From Pseudomonadota bacterium (GTDB taxonomy: Bacteria > Desulfobacterota > Desulfobulbia > Desulfobulbales > Desulfurivibrionaceae), in NCBI GenBank assembly GCA_018830485.1, contig JAHJRQ010000009.1, forward strand, positions 1-52,454: a stretch of DNA of 52,454 bases. Direction: 5' to 3'. Below, one piece after another: positions 25,126 to 34,198 of the stretch. Within the stretch, counting starts at the first letter, position 1. The number at the start of each line of letters is the position of its first letter. The notes under the pieces are model-generated. The model was not told the origin of the DNA. It made no database searches and worked only from the letters and a program-made list of their open reading frames with translations. Made by a program: the position numbers and the translations under genes.

Positions 25126-27514
25126 TGCACTGAGCAATTTCATCGATGAACAGGAAGCGCCCTTTCTGCTGGAGTTCATTTTTTCCATTCCCGTACCGGA
25201 AACCTCCATCCTGCTCCGCAACGACATCCTGCTCGCCCTTGAGGCCTGGAGCACGGAGCAGGGCAAGGCGGAAACGCTCCCCGGTTCCTGGCGGTTTTTG
25301 CGCAAGGTTCAGGAGATTCTCTGTCTGCCGGAGGAGCGAATCGTGGTCTACCGTCACCGGAAAGCCAGTTGCAGGTTTTTTGTCATGAAAAAAGAGAGCG
25401 AGGCATTGTCGCTCCTGAACGTCCGGGAGTTTCTCTCCGTCAAGGAGCGGCTTGTCAATCCGGGGTTGCCGGCGCAGCAGAGAACCATGGGGTTGAATCT
25501 CGCGCCGTTTTACGATTACGGGCCGAGCCTCAAGGACCCTAATACCATCGGGCACGGCATTCGGCATCTCAACCGCTACCTTTCCGCCAACCTGGCCAGC
25601 CAGCCGGAAAAATGGCAAAAAGCCCTGTACGAATTCCTTAAGCTCCACCAACTGCACGGGGTGCAGCTCCTGCTGGACGGCGGTGTCATCCGCAACGTCG
25701 GGGAGCTGGAAACCGCCCTGGAATATGCGATGGACACGGTGGAGCGAACCAGCGGCCGCGACGACATGCTCCGGTTGAAAAACAAGCTGCGGCCCCTCGG
25801 ATTTTTGGACGGCTGGGGCAACAGCCCGGCCAGGATTCTGGAGACCATGAATCTGCTGCAGGATATTCTTGAGCAGCCCAACGAGGAAACCCTGGAGGAG
25901 TTTCTGGCCAGAATCCCCATGGTTTCCAAGGTGGCCCTGATCTCGCCGCACGGCTGGTTTGCCCAGGAAAACGTCCTCGGCCGTCCGGACACCGGCGGGC
26001 AGGTTGTCTATGTCCTTGACCAGGCCAAGGCCCTGGAGCGATTCCTTGCCGATGATCTGAGGCATGCCGGCCTGGATATCGATCCGATGATTCTCATTGT
26101 CACCAGGCTCATCCCGGACAACGATGGCACCACCTCAAACCAGCGGCTGGAAAAGGTGCACCTGACCAAGAATGTCCGGATTCTGCGGGTCCCCTTCAAG
26201 AAAGCAAACAACGAGGTGCTGGGCCACTGGCTTTCCCGCTTTACGGTGTGGCCGTACCTGGACCAGTTCGCCATCGATGTCGAAGCGGAGCTGCGCCGGG
26301 AATTCGGCGGCAGGCCCGATCTTCTCGTGGGCAACTATTCGGACGGCAATCTGGTGGCCACCCTGCTTTCCCGGAACATGGGGGTTACCCAGGGCAACAT
26401 CGCCCATGCCCTGGAAAAATCCAAGTACCTCTTCAGTGATCTCCATTGGGAAAATTTCGAGGCGGAATACCATTTTTCCGTGCAGTTCATGGCGGATCTC
26501 ATGGTCATGAATTGCGCGGACTTCATTATCTCCAGCACCTCCCAGGAGATCATCGGCACGGATCAGGTCATCGGCCAATATGAATCGTACCAGTTTTTCA
26601 CCATGCCCGGCCTGCTCAATGTGACCAGCGGCATCAACCTGTTTCATCCCCGCTTCAACGTCATTCCTCCCGGGGTTGATCCGGAAACCTTCTTTCCCCA
26701 TACCCAGCGGAAAAGAAGGGATAAGGACCTGAGCCGGGAGCTCGATTCCCTCCTGTTCAGCCGGGAGGATGCGGAGTGCCTCGGGCGTTTGTCCCGCCCG
26801 GATCTGCCGCCCATCTTCTCCATTGCCCGGCTGGACCGGATCAAGAACCTGACCGGCCTGGTGGAGGCCTACGGCAAGGACCTGGAGCTGCGGGCGCGGG
26901 CCAACCTCATTGTCATTGCCAGCGTTCTGGACCCGGAGCATTCCCGGGACGGAGAAGAGGCGGAGGAGGTCCGCAAGATGCACCGGCTGCTCGAACAGTA
27001 CGACCTCCATTCCAGCGTCCGCTGGATCGGCAAGCTGCTGGGCAAGGAAGCCACCGGTGAAGCCTACCGGCTCATGGCGGATCGCCGGGGGGTTTTTGTG
27101 CAGCCCGCCCTGTTCGAGGCCTTTGGCCTGACCATTCTGGAGGCCATGCACTCGGGCTTGCCGGTATTCGTCACCATGTTCGGCGGGCCGGTGGAGATCG
27201 TCGAACACGGCAAGTCGGGCTTTCTCGTCAACCCCACCAACCCCGAGGCAATGACCGCTTCCCTGGCTGATTTTTTTGTGGGCTGCGCGGAAAATCCCAA
27301 ATACTGGCAAACCATCGCCAAGGCCGGGTTAAAAAGAGCCCAGACCAATTTCACCTGGGAGCTCTATTGCCGCCAGTTGACCAGGCTTGCCAAGGTGCAT
27401 GGGTTTTGGCGGTATTCCCAGTCGGAACATGCCAAGGCGCGCATGCGGCAATGCTGGAATCATCTCTACCATCTCTACATCAAGGAGCGCTCAGCCGCGA
27501 TTGCCCAACCCTGA
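25118..27514 (+). CDS. sucrose synthase
   Basis: Reversibly cleaves sucrose with NDP to NDP-glucose and fructose. The 798 residues match the usual length of about 800. The N-terminal regulatory half (1-270) is followed by the GT4 core, beginning ISPHGWFAQENVLGRPDTGGQVVYVLDQ. Later landmarks are IVTRLIPD, GNYSDGN, the FTMPGLLNVTSGINLF segment, and the EX7E motif LFEAFGLTILEA (Glu667, Glu675). The start is the ATG at 25118, with CGGAGG 8 bases upstream and an 8-base overlap with the SPS gene. The open frame upstream of it is only a shadow of SPS. Tight overlap implies coupled translation of the two sucrose enzymes. Confidence 0.95.
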   Translation: MADALSNFIDEQEAPFLLEFIFSIPVPETSILLRNDILLALEAWSTEQGKAETLPGSWRFLRKVQEILCLPEERIVVYRHRKASCRFFVMKKESEALSLLNVREFLSVKERLVNPGLPAQQRTMGLNLAPFYDYGPSLKDPNTIGHGIRHLNRYLSANLASQPEKWQKALYEFLKLHQLHGVQLLLDGGVIRNVGELETALEYAMDTVERTSGRDDMLRLKNKLRPLGFLDGWGNSPARILETMNLLQDILEQPNEETLEEFLARIPMVSKVALISPHGWFAQENVLGRPDTGGQVVYVLDQAKALERFLADDLRHAGLDIDPMILIVTRLIPDNDGTTSNQRLEKVHLTKNVRILRVPFKKANNEVLGHWLSRFTVWPYLDQFAIDVEAELRREFGGRPDLLVGNYSDGNLVATLLSRNMGVTQGNIAHALEKSKYLFSDLHWENFEAEYHFSVQFMADLMVMNCADFIISSTSQEIIGTDQVIGQYESYQFFTMPGLLNVTSGINLFHPRFNVIPPGVDPETFFPHTQRKRRDKDLSRELDSLLFSREDAECLGRLSRPDLPPIFSIARLDRIKNLTGLVEAYGKDLELRARANLIVIASVLDPEHSRDGEEAEEVRKMHRLLEQYDLHSSVRWIGKLLGKEATGEAYRLMADRRGVFVQPALFEAFGLTILEAMHSGLPVFVTMFGGPVEIVEHGKSGFLVNPTNPEAMTASLADFFVGCAENPKYWQTIAKAGLKRAQTNFTWELYCRQLTRLAKVHGFWRYSQSEHAKARMRQCWNHLYHLYIKERSAAIAQP

Positions 27515-27601
27515 AGAAGGGAGGGGTGCAATGGGCGCCTGTAAACCCGTCCGGATGCTGCTTTGCTTCGGTGCAACCGGACCAACAATGGATACGGTGC
27601 T

Positions 27602-28579
27602 ATGGATTTACTCAACGAATATCTGGGGATTTTTGACTGGAAACTCCTTGCCCAGACCAGTTTCCGGCTGCTGTTCATCGTGGTTGCCGCCTGGTTTTTC
27701 CGCTCGCTTCTCGATAAGCTGCTGGGCAGGCTGAAAAACCGCCTCGATGAGCGGGCCCAGGCCGCCCATGAACCGCGGACCGAGTATACGAAACGGGTCG
27801 ACACCCTGATCCTCCTGGTCCGGCAGGGGGGGATCGTTGTCCTCTGGCTGGTTGTCGGCCTGGTGATTCTGAAGGAAGTTGGGGTGGAAATCGCTCCCAT
27901 CCTGGCAAGCGCCGGAATCGTCGGCCTGGCCGTGGGGTTCGGCGGCCAGAATCTGGTCCGGGATGTTATTTCCGGGTTTTTCATCATCCTGGAAGACCAG
28001 ATCCGGGTGGGCGACGTGGCGATCATCAACGGCACCGGCGGGTTGGTGGAAGAGATCAATTTCCGCACCATCATCCTGCGGGATCTCGGCGGGGTGGTGC
28101 ATATCTTTCCCAATGGCGCGGTCACCAGCCTCAGCAATCTCACCAAGGAATGGTCGGCCTATGTCTTCGAGATCGGGGTGGCCTACAAGGAAAACACCGA
28201 TGCGGTGGTCACGGTTCTGGCGGAGGTAGGCCGGGAGCTCAAACAGGATCCGGTGCTCGGCCCGATGATCCTGGAGGAGCCCGAGATTTTTGGGGTGGAC
28301 AAGCTGGGTAATTCGGCCGTGGTTATCAAGGGCAGGATCAAAACCGTGCCCATCCAGCAATGGGCGGTGGGCCGCGAGTTTCTGCGCCGGGTCAAGCAGG
28401 CTTTTGACGCCAGGGGCATCGAGATTCCCTTTCCGCATCAGACCGTTTACTTCGGCGAGGCAAGCAAGCCGTTTGCGGTGCATCTGCTTGAGCGCAAAAA
28501 GAGAGAGGAAAACAGCGGAGAAGTATCATCCTCTGAATCCGGGGATACCCGGAGAGATCCAGCCTGGGCAACAACGTAA
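27602..28579 (+). CDS. small-conductance mechanosensitive channel, MscS family
   Basis: The inner-membrane channel opens under membrane tension to release solutes. The 325 residues have three membrane helices within the first 130. The pore helix contains ASAGIVGLAVGFGGQNLVRDVISGFFIILEDQIRVGD-type sequence, with the Gly/Ala packing typical of TM3. The cytoplasmic beta and alpha/beta vestibule domains follow, ending at IPFPHQTVYF. A charged tail of about 35 residues extends beyond the usual end. The chosen ATG (27602) has a weak ribosome-binding site. It lies 87 bases after sucrose synthase on the same strand, so relief of sucrose-generated turgor is a plausible role. Confidence 0.92.
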   Translation: MDLLNEYLGIFDWKLLAQTSFRLLFIVVAAWFFRSLLDKLLGRLKNRLDERAQAAHEPRTEYTKRVDTLILLVRQGGIVVLWLVVGLVILKEVGVEIAPILASAGIVGLAVGFGGQNLVRDVISGFFIILEDQIRVGDVAIINGTGGLVEEINFRTIILRDLGGVVHIFPNGAVTSLSNLTKEWSAYVFEIGVAYKENTDAVVTVLAEVGRELKQDPVLGPMILEEPEIFGVDKLGNSAVVIKGRIKTVPIQQWAVGREFLRRVKQAFDARGIEIPFPHQTVYFGEASKPFAVHLLERKKREENSGEVSSSESGDTRRDPAWATT

Positions 28580-28597
28580 AAAAGGAGAGTGGTCACA

Positions 28598-29074
28598 ATG
28601 AAGGTGCGTACACTGTTTTTGCTGATTGTCCTGGTTGCAATTGCTGCTTTTGCCGCGCTCAACTGGAGCGCCTTCATGGCGCCGGCCACGCTTTCCTTGG
28701 GGGTCGCGAACATTCAGGCGCCGCTCGGCCTGGTCATGCTTGGGATGACGGCCTTTCTCGTGGTGCTGTTCTTGGTTTTCGTGGTGTATTTGCAGACTTC
28801 GCTGCTGTTCGACACGCGCCGGAACGCACGGGAATTGCAGGCCTGCCACGAGCTTGCCGACCAGGCCGAGGCTTCGCGGTTCACCGAACTGCGCGGGTTT
28901 CTGGAGGAGGCGTTGAAAAAACAGGCCGATGCGGACGACGAGGCGAGGGCGGCCATGATGGCAAGGCTCGATCAGCTCGACCGGGATCTGCGCTCCGCGA
29001 TAGAAGAGTCGGGAACCACGCTCAGCGCCTACATCGGTGAACTGGAAGACCGGCTCGAAAGAACCAAGGGATGA
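28598..29074 (+). CDS. LapA-domain-like membrane protein with coiled-coil tail
   Basis: The 158-residue protein has two membrane helices (about 5-25 and 38-62) joined by a short loop, like the LapA/YciS family involved in lipopolysaccharide assembly. A cytoplasmic helical tail (about 75-155), rich in Glu, Ala and Leu, is predicted to form a coiled coil. AGGAGAG is positioned 8 bases before the ATG. It starts 18 bases after the MscS gene, so the two are co-transcribed. The LapA assignment is based on topology and loop pattern, and function is otherwise unknown. Confidence 0.65.
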   Translation: MKVRTLFLLIVLVAIAAFAALNWSAFMAPATLSLGVANIQAPLGLVMLGMTAFLVVLFLVFVVYLQTSLLFDTRRNARELQACHELADQAEASRFTELRGFLEEALKKQADADDEARAAMMARLDQLDRDLRSAIEESGTTLSAYIGELEDRLERTKG

Positions 29075-29140
29075 TGTGGGGGAAATTTCCGGGAAAGTCT
29101 TTTTTTAGGAAAATCCGGGAGGGATCATCGTCGTTGTGGT

Positions 29141-30346
29141 TCAATGCCCACCCTTTGTTGGCTCCTTTTTGCCGGCAACAAAGACCCCCACCGTCATGAT
29201 GAGATTGGTGAAGATAATGATGGCGAAGGTCAGGTCCGTGAAGTATTCGCTGCCCCTGATGTCGGCTGATGCCGGCAAGGTCGCCAGAACCGCGGAAGCA
29301 AGCCCGCGGGGGAGCATGGACATCATCAGGCCCCGGTCGCTCTTTTTTTCCGGGTAGAGCGCAACCGTAACCCCGACGCTCATATACCTTACGACAACGA
29401 TGATAAGGAGCAGGGCGAGACTGCACAGCACGAAGTCCAGATCGATCCAGGAAAAGGAAACCATCATGCCGATGTAGACAAAAAAGAAGGTCCTGATGAA
29501 AAAAGTCATTTCCCCATGGAAGAATTTGATGGTGCTGTTCACAAGGGAAGTGTTCTTGATTTTCAGGAATTTGCTGAAGTCATGGCTGTTGCCGAGGATT
29601 ATCCCGAAAACGAGTATCGCCATGGCGCCGCTTCCCCCCAGGAAGCTGACCGCGCCGAAGGTTGTGAGCACCGCCGCCAGGGTGAACATGTATGAATATT
29701 TTCGCGCACTGAAGTGATTGAGCACCTTCAGCCAGAACAATCCCGCGACAAGGCCCAAAACAATGGCGATGGAAAATGAGCTGAAAATGGTGCGAAACGG
29801 GGTTTTGATCCCGATGTCGCCGAGGGTGATGATTTCTATCAGGGATATGGTGCAGATGACGGCAAGAACATCGCTGAGCGCCGATTCGATGGAAAGAATG
29901 GTCTTGGTTTCCTCCTTGATCCCCATCTTGTTGATGATGGGAATGACCACCGGGGCGCTGGTGCAACCGAGGATGGCGCCAAGGAGAAGGCTCAGCAGCA
30001 GATCCCAGCCCCGAACAAAATGGAGAAAGCAGGCCAGGGAAACGGTCGAAAGGGTAAAGGACAAGAGGACCAGGAGCGAGGCTGTGCCGAACTCCTTGAT
30101 CAGCTTGTCAATATCCATGTCCATCCCGCCCTCGAAGAGGATGATGATGAGGGCGAGGGTGCCGAAATATTCGGCGAAGGGTTCAAGGATCTGCGGTTCT
30201 ATAAGGCCGAGCACGGGGCCGAGAAAAATGCCGATGCAGAGAAGCAGGAGGACATCCGATATTTTGGTTTTCTCGAAAAAAACATTGCCGAAGAATCCCG
30301 CCATGATGATTATCCCGGCAATGAGAAAAACGAAAGCAACGTCCAT
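29141..30346 (-). CDS. CPA-family cation:proton antiporter
   Basis: The 401-residue inner-membrane antiporter has about 12 membrane helices and no cytoplasmic TrkA-N domain, so it is of the short Na+/H+ or K+/H+ exchanger type. Visible landmarks are LIIILFEGGMDMDIDKL in the early helices, GCTSAPVVIPIINK, and SIESALSDVLAVI, the acidic ion-binding region of the family. A conserved SMLPRGLASAVLA lies near the C-terminus. GAGG stands 7 bases before the ATG. It faces the sucrose/MscS genes convergently and heads away from the fructokinase gene with a 117-base gap. The ion is inferred from the family, not visible. Confidence 0.88.
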   Translation of the reverse strand: MDVAFVFLIAGIIIMAGFFGNVFFEKTKISDVLLLLCIGIFLGPVLGLIEPQILEPFAEYFGTLALIIILFEGGMDMDIDKLIKEFGTASLLVLLSFTLSTVSLACFLHFVRGWDLLLSLLLGAILGCTSAPVVIPIINKMGIKEETKTILSIESALSDVLAVICTISLIEIITLGDIGIKTPFRTIFSSFSIAIVLGLVAGLFWLKVLNHFSARKYSYMFTLAAVLTTFGAVSFLGGSGAMAILVFGIILGNSHDFSKFLKIKNTSLVNSTIKFFHGEMTFFIRTFFFVYIGMMVSFSWIDLDFVLCSLALLLIIVVVRYMSVGVTVALYPEKKSDRGLMMSMLPRGLASAVLATLPASADIRGSEYFTDLTFAIIIFTNLIMTVGVFVAGKKEPTKGGH

Positions 30347-30463
30347 CGGTGCGCCTCATCGTGTGGTTTGGCGAAAATGCCTGAATGAAAATCTTCCCCC
30401 AAGAGCCGTTTTTTCGGGGCTGCCTGATGCCGCTGTCTTTCCGCACTCCGAGTGCGGCAGAGG

Positions 30464-31390
30464 CTAGGCGATTTCTCGTTGGGCCAGGGCGATGGCTCCG
30501 CAGATGCCGGCGTCATCCCCAAGAAGCGGCGGCACGATGAAGCGGTCGATATCCTCTTGCAGCGGTGGGGAAACGAGGTAATCGTTCAGGGCGGTTCGCA
30601 CCCGCGCGCGGACCATCCGGAAAAACCGGTCCTGGCCAAGCTGCCCGCCCTTTCTGACGCTGCCGCCGATGATCACCCGTTGGGGGGATAATACGCACAC
30701 CAGATTGGCAACGGCGTAGGCAATGTACTGCGTCTCCCTGTCCCAGGCTTCATGCTCCGGCGGAATCGCTTCCGCCGCCATCTTCGCCCGCGCCAAAAGC
30801 GCCGGGCCGGAGCACAATCCTTCCCAGCAGTCGCCATGAAACGGGCACACCCCGGCAAAGGCATCGCCCGGAATGCGGGGCAGCCGCAGATGCCCCATTT
30901 CCGAATGGACAAGCCCGTGCAGGAGCTGCCCCCCCACCATAACCCCCCCGCCGATGCCCGTGCCGATCGTGATATAGATGAAATCGTGCAGGCCTTCGCC
31001 GTTGCCCCAGTAAAATTCGCCGAGGGCGGCGCCGTTCACATCCGTGTCGAAGGCCAGGGGAATATCCGGGAATACCCTGCGCACCGCGCCGAGAATGTCG
31101 GTGTTCCGCCAGCCGGATTTGGGAGTCGAGGTGATGTGTCCGTAGGTCGGGGAATCCCGGTGGAGGTCGATTGGCCCGAAGGATCCGATCCCAATGGCCT
31201 GGAGCTTCCCCCGCCGGCGTTGTTGCTCGCCAAGCCAGTCCGTGACTTGGGCAAGGACGAGTTCGGGACTATCTCCGGACGGAAACTCGATCCGGTCCAA
31301 ATCCTGCGGGCAGGTGCCCACCGCGCAGACGAATTTGGTGCCGCCGGCCTCGATTGCTCCCACCAGCGCGTTCTTGAGGCTCTTGTGCAT
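30464..31390 (-). CDS. ROK-family fructokinase
   Basis: Phosphorylates fructose to fructose-6-phosphate with ATP. The 308 residues show the ROK ATP motif GAIEAGGTKFVCAVG, the SFGPIDL and STPKSGW segments, and the sugar-binding FDTDVNGAALGE. TIGTGIGGGV and the ROK zinc site HSEMGHLRL with CPFHGDCWEGLCSGPA follow. The GSFGPIDL...YGHITSTPK pattern matches ROK fructokinases rather than glucokinases. The fructose released by the nearby sucrose synthase would be its natural substrate, feeding SPS. The neighbouring antiporter and MscS genes are on the same strand; the gap to MscS is 29 bases. Confidence 0.88.
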   Translation of the reverse strand: MHKSLKNALVGAIEAGGTKFVCAVGTCPQDLDRIEFPSGDSPELVLAQVTDWLGEQQRRRGKLQAIGIGSFGPIDLHRDSPTYGHITSTPKSGWRNTDILGAVRRVFPDIPLAFDTDVNGAALGEFYWGNGEGLHDFIYITIGTGIGGGVMVGGQLLHGLVHSEMGHLRLPRIPGDAFAGVCPFHGDCWEGLCSGPALLARAKMAAEAIPPEHEAWDRETQYIAYAVANLVCVLSPQRVIIGGSVRKGGQLGQDRFFRMVRARVRTALNDYLVSPPLQEDIDRFIVPPLLGDDAGICGAIALAQREIA

Positions 31391-31419
31391 GGACTCTCCC
31401 GTGATGGTGTCTCGACCCC

Positions 31420-32778
31420 TCAGCCGGGCAGGGTATTGCCGGCAGGGGGTGGCTCAGGCGCTTTCCCGGTCATGCCTTCTGTTGCGGGCGGCATGGTTCT
31501 GATGTGGACATCCCGCTGCGGAAAGGGGATTTCCATGCCCTCTTTCTGGAAGGTTTCCCAGATCTTCAAAAGAACATCGCTCTTTACATTCTTCACCCCG
31601 TTGGCCGGATCGTTGATCCAGACGCCCAGCTCCAGATCGACGGAGCTCTCGCCAAAGGCGACGAGCAGGCATCGGGGCGGCGGCTCCCGGATGATCCGCT
31701 CCGTCTGCCGGGCTGCCTCCTCGCAGAGGGCCATGGCCTTGCGCACGTCCGCGTTGTAGGAAATGCCCACCGGAATAATCAGGCAGACGGTGCTGTTGCT
31801 GAACGACCAGTTTTCCACCTGCTGGGTGATGAGATCCTCGTTGGGGATCAGGAATTCCTTGCCGTCCGGGGCAATGAGCGAGGTGTAGCGGGCGCCCAGG
31901 GAATTGACCCAGCCATAGGTCTCGCCCACGGTGATCACGTCGCCGGGCTTGATGGATTTGTCCAGCAGGAGGATGATGCCGCTGATCAGGTTGGAGAAGA
32001 TCTTCTGCAACCCGAAGCCGATGCCCACGCCCACCGCGCCGGTGAAGATGGTGAAGCCCGTGAGGTCGAGGCCGACGATCCGCAGCCCCACCAGGATGGC
32101 GGCGGTGATGAGGGTGATCTTGGAGAGCTTGATGAACAGCACCTGGATGGAAGGCGAGAGCGACGAGTTCTCCCGGATGCGTTTTTCCAGCGTGCTGGAA
32201 AGGAGGCGGGCTCCCCAGAGCAACAGCGCCAGGGTCAGGAGGCCGGTGAACACGGTGAGCAGCGAAATGCGCAGCCCGCCGAACGTGAGGGCGAAACGGT
32301 CGAGCAGCTTGACCGCCGGGCCCAGCATGCCAAGGATGTTGAGGGCGGCAAGGGTCCAGGCGATGAAGGCAATCAGTCTGATCCAGGCGGTGTTGTTAAA
32401 AAACAGGGAGGCGGTCCGGATAACAATCCAGGCAGCCAGCAGATGGACGACAATGGTGAGCAGATTGTGCGGCCATTCGGCTTCCACGGCGACCAACAGC
32501 GAAACCAGTTGCAGGAAAAGCCAGAGCAAAGGCGTGGCCAAGGGCAGCACGGCAACGAGTAATTGGCCGAAACGTTTTTGGGGCAGTTCGGGCGTGGAAA
32601 ATTTCCGGTTGATTCTGTTGCCGATCAGAAAGGCGATGAGCAGGGCCGCGATGATAAGCAGCGCCTGGGCAAGGTTGTCGTAGGTCAGGACATGCCGGAG
32701 CAGCCAGTCGTTGAGGAATACAAGTTTTTTTTCGCTTACCGAAGAAAGCCAGAGGCTTTTCATGAGTGATGTTTCCAT
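31420..32778 (-). CDS. mechanosensitive ion channel, MscS family (multi-helix type)
   Basis: The 452-residue channel is larger than the other MscS protein here, with about five or six membrane helices. The pore helix region is FTGAVGVGIGFGLQKIFSN, followed by LISGIILLLDKSIKPGDVI and the soluble vestibule ending FPQRDVHIRTM. A proline-rich tail closes the protein. The start is uncertain: the ATGs at 32778 and 32763 both lack a good ribosome-binding site, and a repeat element lies directly upstream. It lies 29 bases upstream of the fructokinase gene in the same direction, so it may head that operon. Confidence 0.88.
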   Translation of the reverse strand: METSLMKSLWLSSVSEKKLVFLNDWLLRHVLTYDNLAQALLIIAALLIAFLIGNRINRKFSTPELPQKRFGQLLVAVLPLATPLLWLFLQLVSLLVAVEAEWPHNLLTIVVHLLAAWIVIRTASLFFNNTAWIRLIAFIAWTLAALNILGMLGPAVKLLDRFALTFGGLRISLLTVFTGLLTLALLLWGARLLSSTLEKRIRENSSLSPSIQVLFIKLSKITLITAAILVGLRIVGLDLTGFTIFTGAVGVGIGFGLQKIFSNLISGIILLLDKSIKPGDVITVGETYGWVNSLGARYTSLIAPDGKEFLIPNEDLITQQVENWSFSNSTVCLIIPVGISYNADVRKAMALCEEAARQTERIIREPPPRCLLVAFGESSVDLELGVWINDPANGVKNVKSDVLLKIWETFQKEGMEIPFPQRDVHIRTMPPATEGMTGKAPEPPPAGNTLPG

Positions 32779-32787
32779 AAAAAAATT

Positions 32788-32828
32788 GTCGAAGCACCTT
32801 TTGGAAGCAACGTTAGAGTTGTTACGAG
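32788..32828. repeat. 41-base dispersed repeat copy
   Basis: Starts GTCGAAGCACCT and ends AGTTGTTACGAG, the same length as 8800-8840 with 32 of 41 bases identical. It spans the end of the upstream transporter gene: that gene's stop codon (32822-32824) lies inside the repeat. Confidence 0.65.
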
Positions 32829-34051
32829 TTTGCCGAGTATAGCAGCAAAACCAAAACGAGCAGAGAAAAAAGCGTAATCGGAATGCCCGCCCTGGCGTGT
32901 TCCTTAAAGCTGATTTCGATCTGAAATTTCCTGGCCTGCTCGATGACGATGAGATTGGCGATGCTGCCGATGATGACCAGGTTTCCGGCAAAGGTGCTGG
33001 ACAGGGCGAGAACGTACCACTGCTCCGGCACCCCTGGGTCGAGGAACTTCACCAGGAACATGGCGGCGGGCACATTGCTGACCAGATTGCTCAGCAGGGC
33101 GGAGATACCGGTGAGGGTAAAGAGGTTGGTGATGGTCAAGCCGTGTCCGTTCATGGCTTCCATGAGCAGCCGGGGGATCTCGCGGCTGGTTATGCCGTGG
33201 ACCACGATGAACAGGGAGCAGAACAGGGTGATCAGGTGCCAGTCCACCAGTTCCATGATCCGGCGGGAGTGCATTTTTCGGCTGCACAGCAGGATTCCGG
33301 CCACGGTGATGGCGGAAAGCTCCCTGGGGATGGGCGTGAAGAACAGCCCAACCAGGGCCAGCATGGCCAGAAGTCCCTTACCGCTTTGCCAGCGATCGAG
33401 CTCGGGCCATTCGGCTGTCTGCTCCATGGCCTGGGGAGCGGAGGCCATGGCAAAACGGCCCGTGTAGGCGCGGCAGAGAATACCGTAGGCGCCCGCCAGG
33501 GCGATGAGCGTTGGCGGTCCGCACCAGAGCAGGAAGCTGCCGAAGTGCAACCGGCCGACCTGGCCGATCAGCATGTTCTGGGGGTTGCCGATGATGGTGG
33601 CGGCGGAGCCGATGTTGCTCGCCGCGGCAAGGCCCAGGAGAAAGGGCAGGGGGTTGAGCCCCTTTTTGAGCAGGACGAGGCAGAGGACCGGGGTAAAGGC
33701 CAGGCAGACAATGTCGTTGGCCAGCAGGGCGGAAAGCAGGGCCGCCGTCAGCATGCTGGTGAGGAGAAAAAGCCGGGGGCGGTCCAGCAGGCTGGTGGTG
33801 CTGTTGATCACCCAGGTGTAGAAGCCCCCCAACCGGAGCTGGGCGGAAAGCACCATCAGCGAATAGAGCAGAATGATGGTGGGCAGGTCGATGGCAGCCA
33901 TGGCCTCGGAAAGCGGCACCGCGCCGCAGGCGATCATGGCGATTGCCCCCAAGAGGGCGATGCCGGTCCGGTCCAGCATCAGGCCGGGAATCCGGCCGAT
34001 GGCCACGCCGAGATAGGTTATGATAAAGATGGCAACGGCAAGGTCGGGCAT
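32822..34051 (-). CDS. ArsB/NhaD (ion transporter superfamily) permease
   Basis: The 409-residue membrane transporter has about 11 helices of the IT superfamily, resembling YbiR and NhaD/ArsB permeases. The repeated halves each carry the helix-break motif: LLANDIVCLAFTPV and SNIGSAATIIGNPQN in the first, and LLSNLVSNVPAAMFLV and FAGNLVIIGSIANLIV in the second. Substrate (sodium, arsenite or an organic anion) cannot be decided. AGGA precedes the ATG. The stop codon falls inside a dispersed repeat. A role in ion homeostasis fits the neighbouring antiporter and channels, but this is inference. Confidence 0.82.
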   Translation of the reverse strand: MPDLAVAIFIITYLGVAIGRIPGLMLDRTGIALLGAIAMIACGAVPLSEAMAAIDLPTIILLYSLMVLSAQLRLGGFYTWVINSTTSLLDRPRLFLLTSMLTAALLSALLANDIVCLAFTPVLCLVLLKKGLNPLPFLLGLAAASNIGSAATIIGNPQNMLIGQVGRLHFGSFLLWCGPPTLIALAGAYGILCRAYTGRFAMASAPQAMEQTAEWPELDRWQSGKGLLAMLALVGLFFTPIPRELSAITVAGILLCSRKMHSRRIMELVDWHLITLFCSLFIVVHGITSREIPRLLMEAMNGHGLTITNLFTLTGISALLSNLVSNVPAAMFLVKFLDPGVPEQWYVLALSSTFAGNLVIIGSIANLIVIEQARKFQIEISFKEHARAGIPITLFSLLVLVLLLYSANS

Positions 34052-34198
34052 GTGCTATCCTGAGAAAGGATTGGAACGGAGACAAGCTCTATATAGCCCC
34101 GAGGGGTTGGGTAAGGCAAAGGTTATGTGGGGTGGTCTGGGAAAAAGGTTTGTCCGGAAATAATAGCGATGATCTCTCTGCTGTTCTCTCTTTCTTCT

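Noticed and set aside
22945-25305. Long minus-strand frame (786 codons) opposite sucrose-phosphate synthase
   Set aside because: An antisense shadow in GC-rich DNA. The plus strand carries a full GT4 plus HAD protein and the minus translation has no recognisable motif. Similar shadows exist opposite clpB and sucrose synthase.
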